Origin: Reticulitermes lucifugus
Lineage: Eukaryota > Arthropoda > Insecta > Blattodea > Rhinotermitidae
Direction: 5' to 3'
DNA length: 31,724 nt
Assembly (NCBI GenBank): GCA_026260175.1
Contig: JAKCWW010004314.1
Location: 10,271 to 41,994, forward strand
Shown here: positions 22,233-31,640 of the stretch, one piece after another
How the letters are laid out: each line of letters opens with the position of its first letter
Numbering within the stretch: position 1 is the first letter of the stretch
Made by a program: the position numbers and the translations under genes
The notes under the pieces: model-generated
Told to the model about the DNA's origin: nothing
What the model saw: the letters and a program-made list of their open reading frames with translations, nothing else
Database searches by the model: none

Positions 22233-23033
22233 CTTGATTTGATCACCCGAATAATATTTATATTTTATATATCATAGTTACAGCCAAACAGGTAGGTTTT
22301 ACAGCCTTCACGCAAAATATTATAGATTTATAATCGCCACAGGCATGGCGTCAGCGTCTTGTGTCTGCGACGTAGATAATTACATAAAACAACACCAAAA
22401 AATACACAGTAGGAAATAGTTAAGAACGGGAGAGATAACGTGTGTACGTGTGTGTATATTACTCACTCGCAAAGAAAAGTTACCATCAGCATCTGTCTCA
22501 TGACCTTCATTGTTATCCAGCCTCCACATGCGTAATATCATCTATAACATACTTCCCGCTTAATTTTCAACGGGTCTCTTCCACTAGTCAAAACGACTCT
22601 ACGTAGTACCTTGGTGGACACTTCCTTACCTCATACGTATGTGGAGGTACGCACACGAGGACGCAGCATAGTTGATGGCACTGGATTCTACAAATAAAGT
22701 TCAATTTGCTACCTATTCCTGACTCCTCTCCCCACGTTTTCTGCGGTAGTGGCTCGAAAATTCTGACCTTCTGCCTCACTCTGATTAACCGATAAAGAAT
22801 TCATGAGCTTTACTTAAACCTGCTACACTCAGCTTGGTCCCTAGGAATGGAATCAAACAAACGAAAACGTATGTTACAACGTAACAAGCCACTTGGTGGT
22901 ATCCACGATACATAATGCAGTGAAAAACGGTAGATGGGCTACCGTTGACTTTGCTTTTGAGGCTTACCCTTAGGACCTACCTCTGCTTTAGAACCGTACG
23001 CTATTCCCTAGTACATGACCAACAGAACAACTT
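22233..23033. other. No gene recognised
   Basis: No supported gene; short frames lack family resemblance. Confidence 0.5.
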
Positions 23034-23073
23034 TATATATATGTGTATGTGTGTGTGTGTTTGTGTGTGCGTG
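23034..23073. repeat. (TA)n(TG)n microsatellite
   Basis: A TA run passes into TG repeats with single-base interruptions. Confidence 0.9.
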
Positions 23074-23111
23074 AATCTGAGATCCTAATGGTGACGTGGA
23101 AGTAACAAAAA

Positions 23112-23384
23112 AGGTAAATTTTTCCTTATACACACCATGAACCCTGTAAGGGGAGTGTGGGTACACCATAACTCATTCTTAACCTAGGCACTTGGTGGAG
23201 GTAAGTGGTCAGTCTCACGTCCCTGCCGCTTTACCCCAGGGAAATAGCCCCAAGTAATCATTAAATTGGAGGCTGGGTGGGCCCCAGAGCCGGTCTGGAC
23301 ATTTTGGTGGAGAGATAAAAGTCTTGCCACTTTCGGGATTCGAACCCTTGTACGTCCAGCGCGTAGCCTAGTCACTATACAGAC
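23112..23384 (-). mobile_element. SINE family A, near full-length, diverged
   Basis: The 3' end (ggtaaatttttcctta) corresponds to gtaaagttctcccta at 10565. The middle aligns through ggaggctgggtgggccccag. The minus-strand head has a good B box, GGTTCGAATCC (23336-23346), and a worn A box. The 3' hairpin has decayed. The predicted frame 23184-23375 is the SINE read in antisense. A (TAAA)n tract abuts its head side. Confidence 0.85.
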
Positions 23385-23407
23385 TAAATAAATAAATAAA
23401 TAAATAA
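23385..23407. repeat. (TAAA)n microsatellite
   Basis: About six units directly abutting the head end of the SINE at 23112-23384. Because it lies at the 5' side of the SINE it is not that SINE's own tail; it was probably in the target or belongs to an older element. Confidence 0.9.
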
Positions 23408-23455
23408 TGACTTTCTTATATAAAATTATTTACAAATACATGTAAGGAATATTTC

Positions 23456-23602
23456 AAAAAATAAATCAGTATCTGTCCAAACACAACTAAATTTTGTTTA
23501 TTATATGGAGCGACATGTTTCGACCTGAGATATGTCGAAACATGTCGCTCCATATAATAAACAGAATTTAGTTGTGTTTGAACAGATACTGATTTATTTT
23601 TT
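23456..23602. repeat. Near-perfect palindrome, 69-bp arms
   Basis: Arms 23456-23524 and 23534-23602 are reverse complements with about two mismatches, separated by a 9-nt spacer (ctgagatat). The arm tips near the spacer read cgacatgtttcgac / gtcgaaacatgtcg, so each strand shows a GAAACATGT like that at 13001-13009. A direct repeat aggaatattt occurs outside it (23445-23454 and 23648-23657). The element is probably a head-to-head dimer of a Penelope-like terminal piece, or a fold-back MITE. The frame 23416-23616 runs through it and is not a gene. Confidence 0.88.
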
Positions 23603-24270
23603 TGTACTATTAACAACAGAATGGGATGACATTTTTTTGAAATAGTAAGGAATATTTATTATCTCAGGGACTCAAAACCTCTCTATTGTTTTAAATTTAG
23701 AACAGCGTTTCGACATGTTTTTCCTATTACTGCCTCTTTCCTTTTGTCTGTGAATACTTAAGACATCATTTTTATAGTTACTACCTGTGTGTGTGCGCGC
23801 GCGCGCCAAATCATGGTAGTAGATGTTTGCCTGCTTTAAGCCCCGCTAAGAATACGGCTTGATTGCAGGTCACGAGGAGCTCTAATAGAAATATAACGCA
23901 CCGAGCTTCTCCACCTTGTCTTATTCCTACACTGATCATCTCTTGCATATAGGCTAATTCTCTCGTATAAACGATTACAGTTTTCAGGAATGTGATGCCG
24001 TGTAGGATGGTAGAAAGGAAAGTCATTCTGACAGAAGACATGGGCCATTTTTTCATGTCAACATTTTATTATAGAATATAAGTACTGAATTGGAGGAAGT
24101 AATCTGCCAGAAACCTTATTTTGTTGTAACGGATTGATCCCAAATCGTGGAATTTAATGAAAGCCCGCGGACCGAAGTACAAATTGTGATAAGATAAAAA
24201 TTTAAAGATTTATAAATATTTTTGTTATAGGCGTATTTGCTTGATATCTAATATTTCTTTGCGCGAATAT
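23603..24270. other. No gene recognised
   Basis: Includes a (GT)n(GC)n run at 23787-23806 and a weak match to the fold-back family at 23985-24020 (ggaatgtgatgccgtgtagg). Two overlapping minus-strand frames at 23811-24056 have no family resemblance. Confidence 0.45.
23787..23806. repeat. (GT)n(GC)n microsatellite
   Basis: Alternating purine-pyrimidine tract with GTGTGTG then GCGCGCGCGC; a Z-DNA-prone composition. Confidence 0.9.
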
Positions 24271-24533
24271 AGTAAGGGTTAGCGTAGTTGGTATAGCGAC
24301 TATGCTACTTACTGGACAGTCCGAAGTTCAAATCCCGCTAAGAGCAAGAGGTTCCACATCGTCCAGATCGGCTCTGGGGTCCATCCAGCCTCATATTCAA
24401 TGGGTACCGATGTTCTTATCCGTGGGCGTCAGTTTAAACACTCACTTCAATCTAGTGCCGAGATTAAGGATGATTGGAGCTACGCCTCTACGCCCCCTGT
24501 ACGCCTATATGGCGTGGACAAGTAAGACTTTAC
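24271..24533 (+). mobile_element. SINE family A, near full-length, plus orientation
   Basis: The tRNA-like head has a good A box, tagcgtagttgg (24280-24291), and a B box, agttcaaatcc (24325-24335). The body follows the family in order: ggctctggggtcc, ttcaatgggtacc, cactcacttcaatctagtgcc, and a 3' end gacaagtaagactttac. The 3' hairpin is worn. The open frame 24302-24622 starts inside the head and is a chance product. Confidence 0.87.
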
Positions 24534-24680
24534 CTCTACTTCAAATTTTTTCCTCCCTTTGTCTCCATCATGAAACCATCTCCGTAGCTTTGATCTTGCG
24601 CTGTCATTTCACGCACAGATGACCTCTAGTAAAGTTGTCAGATTTGAGTTTTTACGCCGATGTGTATTCCTGGTGTGGTT
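24534..24680. other. No gene recognised
   Basis: Short interval without a supported feature. Confidence 0.5.
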
Positions 24681-24756
24681 TTTCTGGGTTGCGACGCCGT
24701 GTAGGCTGATCGGCGGACATCAACATTTCTGGATTTGGATCAATCTTCTCTCCCTT
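24681..24756 (-). mobile_element. Fold-back family, single worn arm
   Basis: Contains ttctgggttgcgacgccgtg followed by taggctgatcg and caacatttctgg, in the same order as the outer and inner blocks of 25236-25290. No second arm was located. Confidence 0.55.
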
Positions 24757-25235
24757 CGCTTGGATCTGAGTGGCCAGCCTTCTTCATAATCTGATCTCCT
24801 GCTCACCCTGCGCTATTGTGTCCTGCAGGTGGAAGGAACATACAAGTATTCACCAAACTTTTAGCCTTCGCCGATAAGACTCTACGTAGCCATAAATCAC
24901 GAGGTCCAAACCTAAATCAAGTTACGTTAATTAAACATTCTACTCGCATATTTTGTTTCTTGCAAGCTGTTGATATAATGTTTTACTTTTGAGGCTTACG
25001 TTCATAATACAGGGTCCCTATTTTCCATTACACCTATCATTTTTCACTTTCACTTATTATTCTACAGCACTTATGGCCTGTCCGTTAAGTGGGTTACGTT
25101 AAGGCGATAAATGCGCTAACAGGAAGTGTCAGATAAAATAACTCAACGAAAGATATAATTAAGGGTTTTCTAACACCGATTATGAAACAACCTTTATTGT
25201 TTAAGGTTTGAGGTTTTCACTCCGATGTCACTGTC
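24757..25235. other. No gene recognised
   Basis: No supported feature. Confidence 0.5.
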
Positions 25236-25403
25236 TTCTGGGATGTGACTTCATGTAGTCTGGTGGAGGTATACCGACGTTTCTTGGAAAACTGCTGTCG
25301 CCGTCCTCCGTCATCAGGGTAAAAGACACCAGGGTGATGGAGACAGCAGTTCGCTCTGAAAGGGCTAAAATTCTACCACACTAAAGGATGTCACATCCCA
25401 GAA
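25236..25403. mobile_element. Fold-back element with hammerhead-like core on the minus strand
   Basis: The outer arms ttctgggatgtgac (25236-25249) and gtcacatcccagaa (25390-25403) are perfect 14-bp inverted repeats. Further inward, gtagtctggtgg pairs loosely with taccacactaaa, and actgctgtc with gacagcagt. The minus strand carries tacc-CTGATGA (core at 25311-25317) and one C, then GGAGGA pairing with TTTTCC as a 6-bp stem II with two G-U pairs. Next come AA, GAAACGTC and GGTA. TACC/GGTA is stem I and GTC is the canonical cleavage triplet. The mirrored core in the right arm is scrambled (agggtgatgg). No coding capacity; the frames 25381-25659 and 25571-25852 do not explain it. Confidence 0.75.
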
Positions 25404-26717
25404 CGAAGCATTCCTCAAAGTCCCTTGTTCTTTTGGCGTAAAGAAATCCGGCCAGTGTCATAAGCATTGTTCCCTTGTCCCCCACAATCTGTTTACTTAA
25501 CCAGGTTCGTCGGACCGACATACTAATTGAATAAACTTGTTGCAGGTTTTCTGTTGTTAAGAGTACATGATTGCTGTCCTGGCAGCAGCTGAATAGTAGT
25601 GCTAAGGACCTGACCACTTCTACGTGCGGTTTAGAGAAGCATGATTCTCCAGCAAACACCTTGACTCAAATCGATAGCATAGGAAAACTATCACTACATA
25701 CAGAGTATGAGCATGTACTATACTTACGAAGTGTTAATAGTGACAACCAGGCAATAAGTGGGAAATTTTCTACCTTTAGAAAGGTGAAATCTTACGGTCT
25801 AAAAAGGGAATGCCGTAATATTATAACATTTGTGAATATAGAAGAAAAGTAAATTCCTCCATAATCCATAAATTACTAACGCGAACTCTGTTCTAAATCT
25901 AGTTCCTCTTTGTAGTACCAGCATCTATTAGTTCTATACTAAGAACAAAGAGATGCACACAAAATGTTGGTGGATATTTTGGTTGAAGAAATTATATGGG
26001 AGGTCTAGAAGCAGATAGTAGATTACAATCAAAAATAATTTTTGTAAAGAATGCGGCCGTAATATCTGGGTTGAGCATTTTGAGAAAGTGCCACTTTTAT
26101 GTAGCTCTTATGGGGACTGTAATGAAATTTTGGTCTCAGTAACTGCGGGGCATTTTCATGACAGTTTGAGATAGTGTTAGGTGTTCAAGAACAATTCTGC
26201 ATCGTATTATATCAGTTACGAAAGAGGACAGCAACGTAACCGCGAAGTAAGCTTCACAGACTTGAATTCTACACAAACTCTGAAGGCATAGTTTCTGCAC
26301 AAATTGCCTTTCCACAAGAACTTTATGGCTGTGGTTGCTACAGACAAGATGCGTGCATAGAATGGGAGTTGTGGCTGTTAGTGACTGATTTTAGAGGGGA
26401 AAATTGGGATTTTAAATGGGCCCAGATCATATTTTGTGGCAATTGTTACAGAGAATGTCCGCTCACGATATGATCTGAAGACTGTATCTCCATTTCATTA
26501 TCACGTTGAGGATTCTTCGCGAATCTGTTTGGAGAGTTACTTGTATAGGACGATTTTCTCTCTCAAAAGTACCTCCTATGAGAACCTGCTCCTTTCTTAC
26601 AGGTTTGTGACGGAAATATTTCAGCCGTATACATACATATACATTGCGTCCTATGCACTAGGAAATGCGGTAATTTTTATACATATATTGGTGATGGAAC
26701 TTTTTTCTATAATAAGG
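25404..26717. other. No gene recognised
   Basis: Short frames on both strands overlap (25381-25659 minus, 25571-25852 plus). The first two thirds of the frame 26436-26825 show no family resemblance; only its end is LINE-derived. Confidence 0.45.
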
Positions 26718-26920
26718 TTTAATGAAGGAAAGATACAAGGAAGGAGAAAAGTGACGGGAAGAAAAGGAAGAAGACGTAAGCAGCTATTTTATAACCTTAA
26801 GGAAACGGAGGATAGTGGAAATTGAAAGAGGAAGCACTAGATCGCACCCTGTGGAGAACTCGCTTTGGAAGAGGCTGTGGACCTGTCGTAAGACAGACTA
26901 GAGAATTAATGAAATGGTAG
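26718..26920 (+). pseudogene. LINE ORF2 C-terminal fragment
   Basis: The frame with NEGKIQGRR (from 26721) and GRKGRRRKQL, LKETE is followed by a frame change near 26810-26816. It continues in another frame as WKLKEEALDRTLWRTRFG and RGCGPVVRQT, ending at the stop 26918-26920. This is the conserved tail of the same LINE family as 4941-5100. An in-frame TAG (26813-26815) also precedes the second part. RT and endonuclease are absent. The open frame starting at 26436 joins unrelated upstream sequence to this tail and should not be annotated as a gene. Confidence 0.88.
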
Positions 26921-27251
26921 TGGAAAAACATTATTAACTAGGGAAATAGACCATTGGAACAGAACGAAAAATTTGTTTCCAAACCACATCCTTTACTTTC
27001 TTTTTTTCCTTCCTTTCCTTTATTCATTCGACTTCGTAATTTCATTACTTCTATCTGCGTTAAAAATAGATAAATTTATCTCTTTAATCTTCAGATGACA
27101 CATTTCCGGAAACAGATGTGCCACCTGTGTAAATGTTCGAAAACTAAATGTTTCCGTGCAGACGGCGTGGGAAGGACACAGTATACACACATATGCAGGT
27201 AACACAATTATGGCCATAAACCGCCCTCTGTTAAGTAGCTAGACTGATTGT
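26921..27251. other. No gene recognised
   Basis: No supported feature. Confidence 0.5.
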
Positions 27252-27332
27252 CTTCTGTGATGAGATGCCGTGTAGTACCCGAGCTATTAAAAAGTGCTTC
27301 CGAGGAGTCTGCTTCGTCCTTCTTTATGATGC
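27252..27332 (-). mobile_element. Fold-back family, single worn arm
   Basis: Reads ttctgtgatgagatgccgtg, tagtaccc, then ttaaaaagtgcttccgagga and gtccttctttatga. This order matches the outer block, the GAAACG-like block and the CTGATGA-like end of the better copies (minus-strand sense). No partner arm was found. Confidence 0.55.
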
Positions 27333-28202
27333 GCCAACGTAAACTCTTCAATCCATCATACTGCTCATCGTACAAGTAAGTACACATGACATAAAGTATA
27401 GACTTCTTTAAAATCTATTTGAATTTGATGGTGATGGACATCCGTAAATAGTTATAAATTTGCTTTTATAATTTCTGAAGTCATTATTCAATGAGAACAT
27501 GACATGTTACTGCCTTGCATTTAGCAAAGTACGTATCCAGAATTTATGGCTCCTTTCTTATATTTTAATGTATTGTGCAGTGACACTAGTAAGGCTCCAT
27601 TTTGGAATTGGAACCAGTCGAGGAACCGAGGCTTCGCCGCTAAGACGTCAGACAGCCCCATTGACGGCTACTGCCTGGCGCCACTGAGAAACACAACTGA
27701 AAGAGGCCCCTAAAAGGGCTGAGCCAAATAATGCTTTGGCACTGTAAAGGGGTAAGGACCACAGACAATGGTACTGCAATACCTGCAGTGTTTCCTATCA
27801 TTCACAAAACAGGCTTTTAAGCAAAACATGCTTCGTCTTCCTGCTCACGGCCTACCTGTCGCCAGATCGCAAACACAATGTAGTTAGCTTATACAAGACC
27901 GATTTTTGGTAGTTCAGTAAGTACTGCGATCAGGCTATGAGCTGGACTTTGGTTTCTCCAAGTTTACGAGTCTTCTGTTCTCAAAAGCGTCCAGAGCGGT
28001 TCTGAGTACAATCCTACATTTTCTGTGGATGGACATCGTGAAACTTTTAATCCGGAATAAAGCTGCTTGAGCGTGAAACTTATCACTCTCTTCCATTTAG
28101 TGCTGAGGTAAATAGCCAGTTTGACCTATAGGCCTACTTACATTCTGCAGTATGCCTTCATGGCATGGTGCTCAATTAAGGAAAAGGAAAATTTGAGCTT
28201 TC
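27333..28202. other. No gene recognised; GC-richer patch
   Basis: Positions 27590-27770 are GC-richer than the flanks and may be an unrecognised repeat. The 62-codon frame 27499-27687 is not supported as a gene. Confidence 0.4.
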
Positions 28203-28350
28203 TTCTGGGATGTAACGCGGTGAACATTGGTAGAATGTTCCCGACATTTCTGGGAAAATGTTGCGTCTCTCTACCCTGAAAACAGAAGCAGGATGTTCTT
28301 CCGAAAAGTTGGTAAATTTCTGGTACTATAAATGAAGCCACACCTCAGAA
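28203..28350. mobile_element. Fold-back element, both arms with worn hammerhead-like parts
   Basis: The left arm begins ttctgggatgtaacgcggtg and holds cccgacatttctggga. The right arm on the plus strand holds acc-CTGAAAA, GAAG, loop, CTTC, CGAAA, AGTT, GGT and ends ctcagaa. GAAG/CTTC gives stem II and ACC/GGT gives stem I, but the core base expected to be G after CTGAN is A, so the ribozyme would be dead. The arrangement is the same as 25236-25403. The frame 28138-28341 crosses it and is not a gene. Confidence 0.65.
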
Positions 28351-28946
28351 TACAGTACTTTTCTTAATCACTGCTTTAGAACGTTAGACCCTTGGAATTA
28401 CTACGTACTGAGTTACATGGGAAAAACTATTTAAGGAAACAGAGGACATAAAGTATAGTTAAAATGGAAGGGTTTTGTCGGGGCAGATTTATTTCTATTA
28501 TTAATTATTAATATTAGTGTTACATAAATTAACTCGTCATTTTCTCACACACTTTATCTTAGCAAAACACATAAAACTTTCATAGTAAACATTTTTATAA
28601 AATTAACCAAGAACGCCAGGTTTTACGTTAACCAAAATCATCTCCACGACGTCAGATATCTATCAATGCCTAAACACCTTTCCCTAAAACTTAAACTCAA
28701 TTTTTTGAATATAATTTTTGGCAGTCATATTACTTCAAAGAAATTATATTAGCACATGTATTAATTTTATATATTTTTTAATATTGTGGAAATTATTATT
28801 TCTGCCGTTACGTACTTCTTGCATTGATGGAGGGTCAGCTAATTTGGATAATAAATAGTTTTATTTAACTTGTATTGAACAGTAACTCTCAAAACACGTC
28901 TGTACTTGCTGGAAGTTCTGATATGCCATATTTTGATATAATTTTA
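28351..28946. other. No gene recognised
   Basis: AT-rich, no supported feature. Confidence 0.5.
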
Positions 28947-28961
28947 TATTTTGTTACTGTA
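28947..28961. repeat. Target-site duplication, left copy
   Basis: tattttgttactgta against tatgttgttcctgta at 29243-29257: 13 of 15 match. Confidence 0.75.
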
Positions 28962-29242
28962 AGGGTAAAGTTCAATCTAGAACAGGCCATGAAGTCCCAG
29001 AGAGGGAGTAGAGGTATAGCTCTACTCTTTCTTTAACCTCGGCGCTAGATTGGGGTGGGTGGTCAACGCCACGCCCCAGCCGCTTTACCCCCGAGAATGA
29101 CCAGGTACCCATTGTATAGGAGGCTGGGTAAGCCCCAGGGCTGGTCTGGACGGGTGTTGAAAATCTCGCCTCCACCGGGATTCGATCCCCGGACCGTCCA
29201 GCTCGTAGCGATTCGCTCTACCGACTACGCTATCCCGGCCCT
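28962..29242 (-). mobile_element. SINE family A, full-length reference copy
   Basis: A 281-bp insertion with a near-identical 15-bp TSD. The minus-strand head starts gggccgggatagcg. The A box TAGCGTAGTCGG lies at 29221-29232 and the B box GGATCGAATCC at 29178-29188, with a well-paired T-arm (CCGGG/CCCGG). The acceptor stem does not close, so it is a SINE head and not a tRNA gene. The body runs to the 3' hairpin AGTAGAG-GTATAG-CTCTACT (29007-29026) and ends near gaactttaccc. This copy and the one at 10561-10810 define the family. Predicted frames at 28972-29175 (minus) and 29055-29267 (plus) are readings of the SINE. Confidence 0.93.
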
Positions 29243-29257
29243 TATGTTGTTCCTGTA
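29243..29257. repeat. Target-site duplication, right copy
   Basis: tatgttgttcctgta; partner of 28947-28961. Confidence 0.75.
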
Positions 29258-29756
29258 TTATATTTAATAATTTTTTGCATCACGAAACACAACGTAATGT
29301 GACATTTCGACTGTCGTCTGTCATTGGAAGGTTGTATTAGATTGGGGTTTTCTTGTGTAGTGAAAGTGTACTACAAGATCGATACTTGTCATAAGCATAA
29401 GATCAACTGGGTTGCTTTATAATATAAGTATGGAGTTAGAGTGAAGTGTTACCAACTGAACTTCACATGATGTTATAAAGCAGTTGTCTTCGGAAATCGA
29501 AAGTTTGAACCTACGTACAACAATGTTCTAAGCACGAAGTTGGCCGCAATGGTAAAATCTGTGACTGCTCCTCTTTAGGTAACCAGTTTTAATATCGGTA
29601 AAGACACCGACTATCCTGACTGATGATGATCGTTGCTTTAGTCATTACTTCTAAGTAAACGCCGAGATGGTACCTCAAATGTGGACTTTCTGCATTATCA
29701 CTTCTATGCACTAAATATATATGAATTTGAGTCCATGTATTCTGATTTTGTAAGCA
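29258..29756. other. No gene recognised
   Basis: A loose inverted repeat (gctttataa near 29415 and ttataaagc near 29474) is present; nothing else is supported. Confidence 0.45.
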
Positions 29757-30045
29757 GAGTATCGTAGTCGGTATTGCGACTAGGCTACGGGCTGGGCAGT
29801 CCGGGGCTCGAGTCCCTGTAAGGGCACGATATCTTCCTCTTCTCAAAAACGTCCAAACATGCTCGTGGTTCACACATTTTCGTATTCAATGGGTACAGGG
29901 TTCCTTTCCCGAGGTTAAAGCGGCAAGACGTGAAGTTAAGCACTCACCTCCATCTAGTGCCAAGGTTTAGAATGAGTGGAGTTGTATGTCTACTCCTCCT
30001 ACGAGTATATGCCTTCATGACGTGGACAGGGAAAAATTTACCGTT
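29757..30045 (+). mobile_element. SINE family A, near full-length, plus orientation
   Basis: A box tatcgtagtcgg (29760-29771) and B box ggctcgagtcc (29805-29815). The body shows ttcaatgggtacagg, ccgaggttaaagcggc, cactcacctccatctagtgcc and a worn 3' end (gacagggaaaaatttac). It faces the copy at 28962-29242 head to head, 515 bp apart. The minus-strand frame 29589-29873 overlaps the head and is spurious. Confidence 0.88.
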
Positions 30046-30105
30046 TTATTTTGAGTTAATGAGAGAGTTGTTAAATGAACATTAGTAAAAAAATTACGAG
30101 CCACA
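30046..30105. other. Spacer, nothing seen
   Basis: Short AT-rich interval. Confidence 0.5.
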
Positions 30106-30185
30106 TTCTGCAGTGTGACGTCATATACTTTTTTAGCTAGTTATCAAAGCTTTCGTGCAACACACGGTCTTCATCTTCAGGGTAA
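30106..30185 (-). mobile_element. Fold-back family, single arm
   Basis: Outer block ttctgcagtgtgacgtcata, then tatcaaagctttcgtgc and gtcttcatcttcagggta. On the minus strand this gives tacc-CTGAAGA, then a degraded stem region and GAAAGCTT. The pattern is that of 25236-25319. No second arm was found to its right. Confidence 0.6.
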
Positions 30186-31380
30186 ACCCAGAGAAATAAA
30201 AAAAAATTCCTCCGATCAGTCATAATCTTGATCTTCAAATATGTACGTAATGAAGCCTTCTGAAGCGATCAGCCCTTTAAATGTAGATTCTACCTGTTAA
30301 TATGAAAATTTAATTGCATATGTATACTTTGAATATTTAAAATCAGAAAGTGTGTGTATAGTATACACTGCCGCCCATTTCAATTTCTAAAAACCGGTTT
30401 AATTAAAGCTTTCGATAGAGTAAAGAGACTGATTTGATGAAATAAAACGTAATAATTCCAAAAGAAAACTGTATTGAATGTTGGCAGCAATTTTTTTTTC
30501 GACTGTTCAAAATGAAATGCTTAGTTAAGTATTTCAATTCCGACTTATTTAAATAGTAATAGTAGTAATAATAATAATAATCCTATAACCGTTGTGCAAC
30601 GTTCTGATGTGACTCGAAATCAGCGTGTTTTGTTATAAATATGGTATTTTGTGCTGTATTAAACATTATAAATATATGCAATTTCTAGCATGATGTTAAC
30701 CTATAACACGGCCGTAGGACTTACTGTCTAGTGGCGATAAACAGTGAAGCATTGGAGACAGAAATGTGTAGGAAGATAAATGTTACCAGCTCTGTACGAA
30801 AGTTATTTATATGTTCACAAGTGTAGACCGTGTGATATTTTGAGTCTATAAACGATAAATATAACTTAAAACTTTGAAGCCAACAAATCATTGAAGTAAT
30901 ATTTAGAATTCAGTTTTCCTTCAGAAAATATGTTGGTACCACTGCATTTGCTTTAAAAATGAACATTCTGTATATTGATTAGGTATTTTATTTTTGTGCT
31001 CTATCCGATTTTCGCAATGAGCAGGTGTTATTTTCCTCTAAAATGCAATATGTAACTGGGTTGTGTTTGTGATGGAGACACAACATGCCTTGAGTGACGT
31101 AAGTCCTCAATATTCAAGCACCTTCGCAAAACGGGTAGTTTAGATTAATCTCGTCATGTCCGATTATCCGTCTGTCTCTCCGCATAGAACAACGCGACTC
31201 CTATCGGACTGAGTTTCATATTCGGAATTTATACTAAAATTTGTCTCCATGTACCTATTTTGTTTAAAATCGGACAAAAGTGATAAACGCTTCACTTGTG
31301 CGATCGGTCTTTATAACGGACATGAGCTGTGTTGCCTGTGAGGTACGAACTCGGACCTAAGAAACAATTGAGAATCAAAC
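30186..31380. other. No gene recognised
   Basis: AT-rich. It includes the (TAA)n run at 30555-30582 and a tccgtctgtctctccgc patch near 31168, of the type found in worn insect repeats. Confidence 0.5.
30555..30582. repeat. (TAA)n microsatellite
   Basis: TAA/TAG units ending in six uninterrupted TAA. Confidence 0.88.
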
Positions 31381-31526
31381 ATATCTCTGTTTACGACGCA
31401 AGTGTAAGAAACAGGATATCTAGCTCTTTAAGCGGTAAGTACAGGGAACGTTATATCTCGCTGTTTACGAGAGAAGTGCGAGAGATGCAATATCTCGTCG
31501 TACACGGGAAAAGTAAAAGCAATAAA
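31381..31526 (+). repeat. Degenerate 35-37-bp tandem repeat, four units
   Basis: Units start with atatct at 31381, 31416, 31453 and 31490 (spacing 35, 37, 37). Each continues with a variant of ctgtttacgagagaagtg. The third unit is the clearest. The 80-codon frame 31329-31571 (SVYDASVRN, SLFTREVRE) is the translation of this repeat and is not called as a gene. Confidence 0.8.
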
Positions 31527-31640
31527 ACAGAGCCACATACGTCAGAGAAAATATCAGCCGTCTGTATATAACCACCATACAATAAGATAAAGACAGGAAA
31601 GCATGCATTGCATTTGTTCGCGAATGATGGGACATTTCCT

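Noticed and set aside
23445..23657. aggaatattt direct repeat as a certain TSD of the palindrome
   Set aside because: It is AT-rich, and about 10 bp (left) and 45 bp (right) lie between it and the arms, so it is only a possibility.
26436..26717. N-terminal part of a 129-codon frame
   Set aside because: Only the end (from about 26718) matches a LINE tail; the upstream part has no supported identity and is joined by chance.
29163..29240. Possible tRNA gene, minus strand
   Set aside because: The T-arm pairs but the acceptor stem does not, and the same head is attached to a SINE body in several copies.
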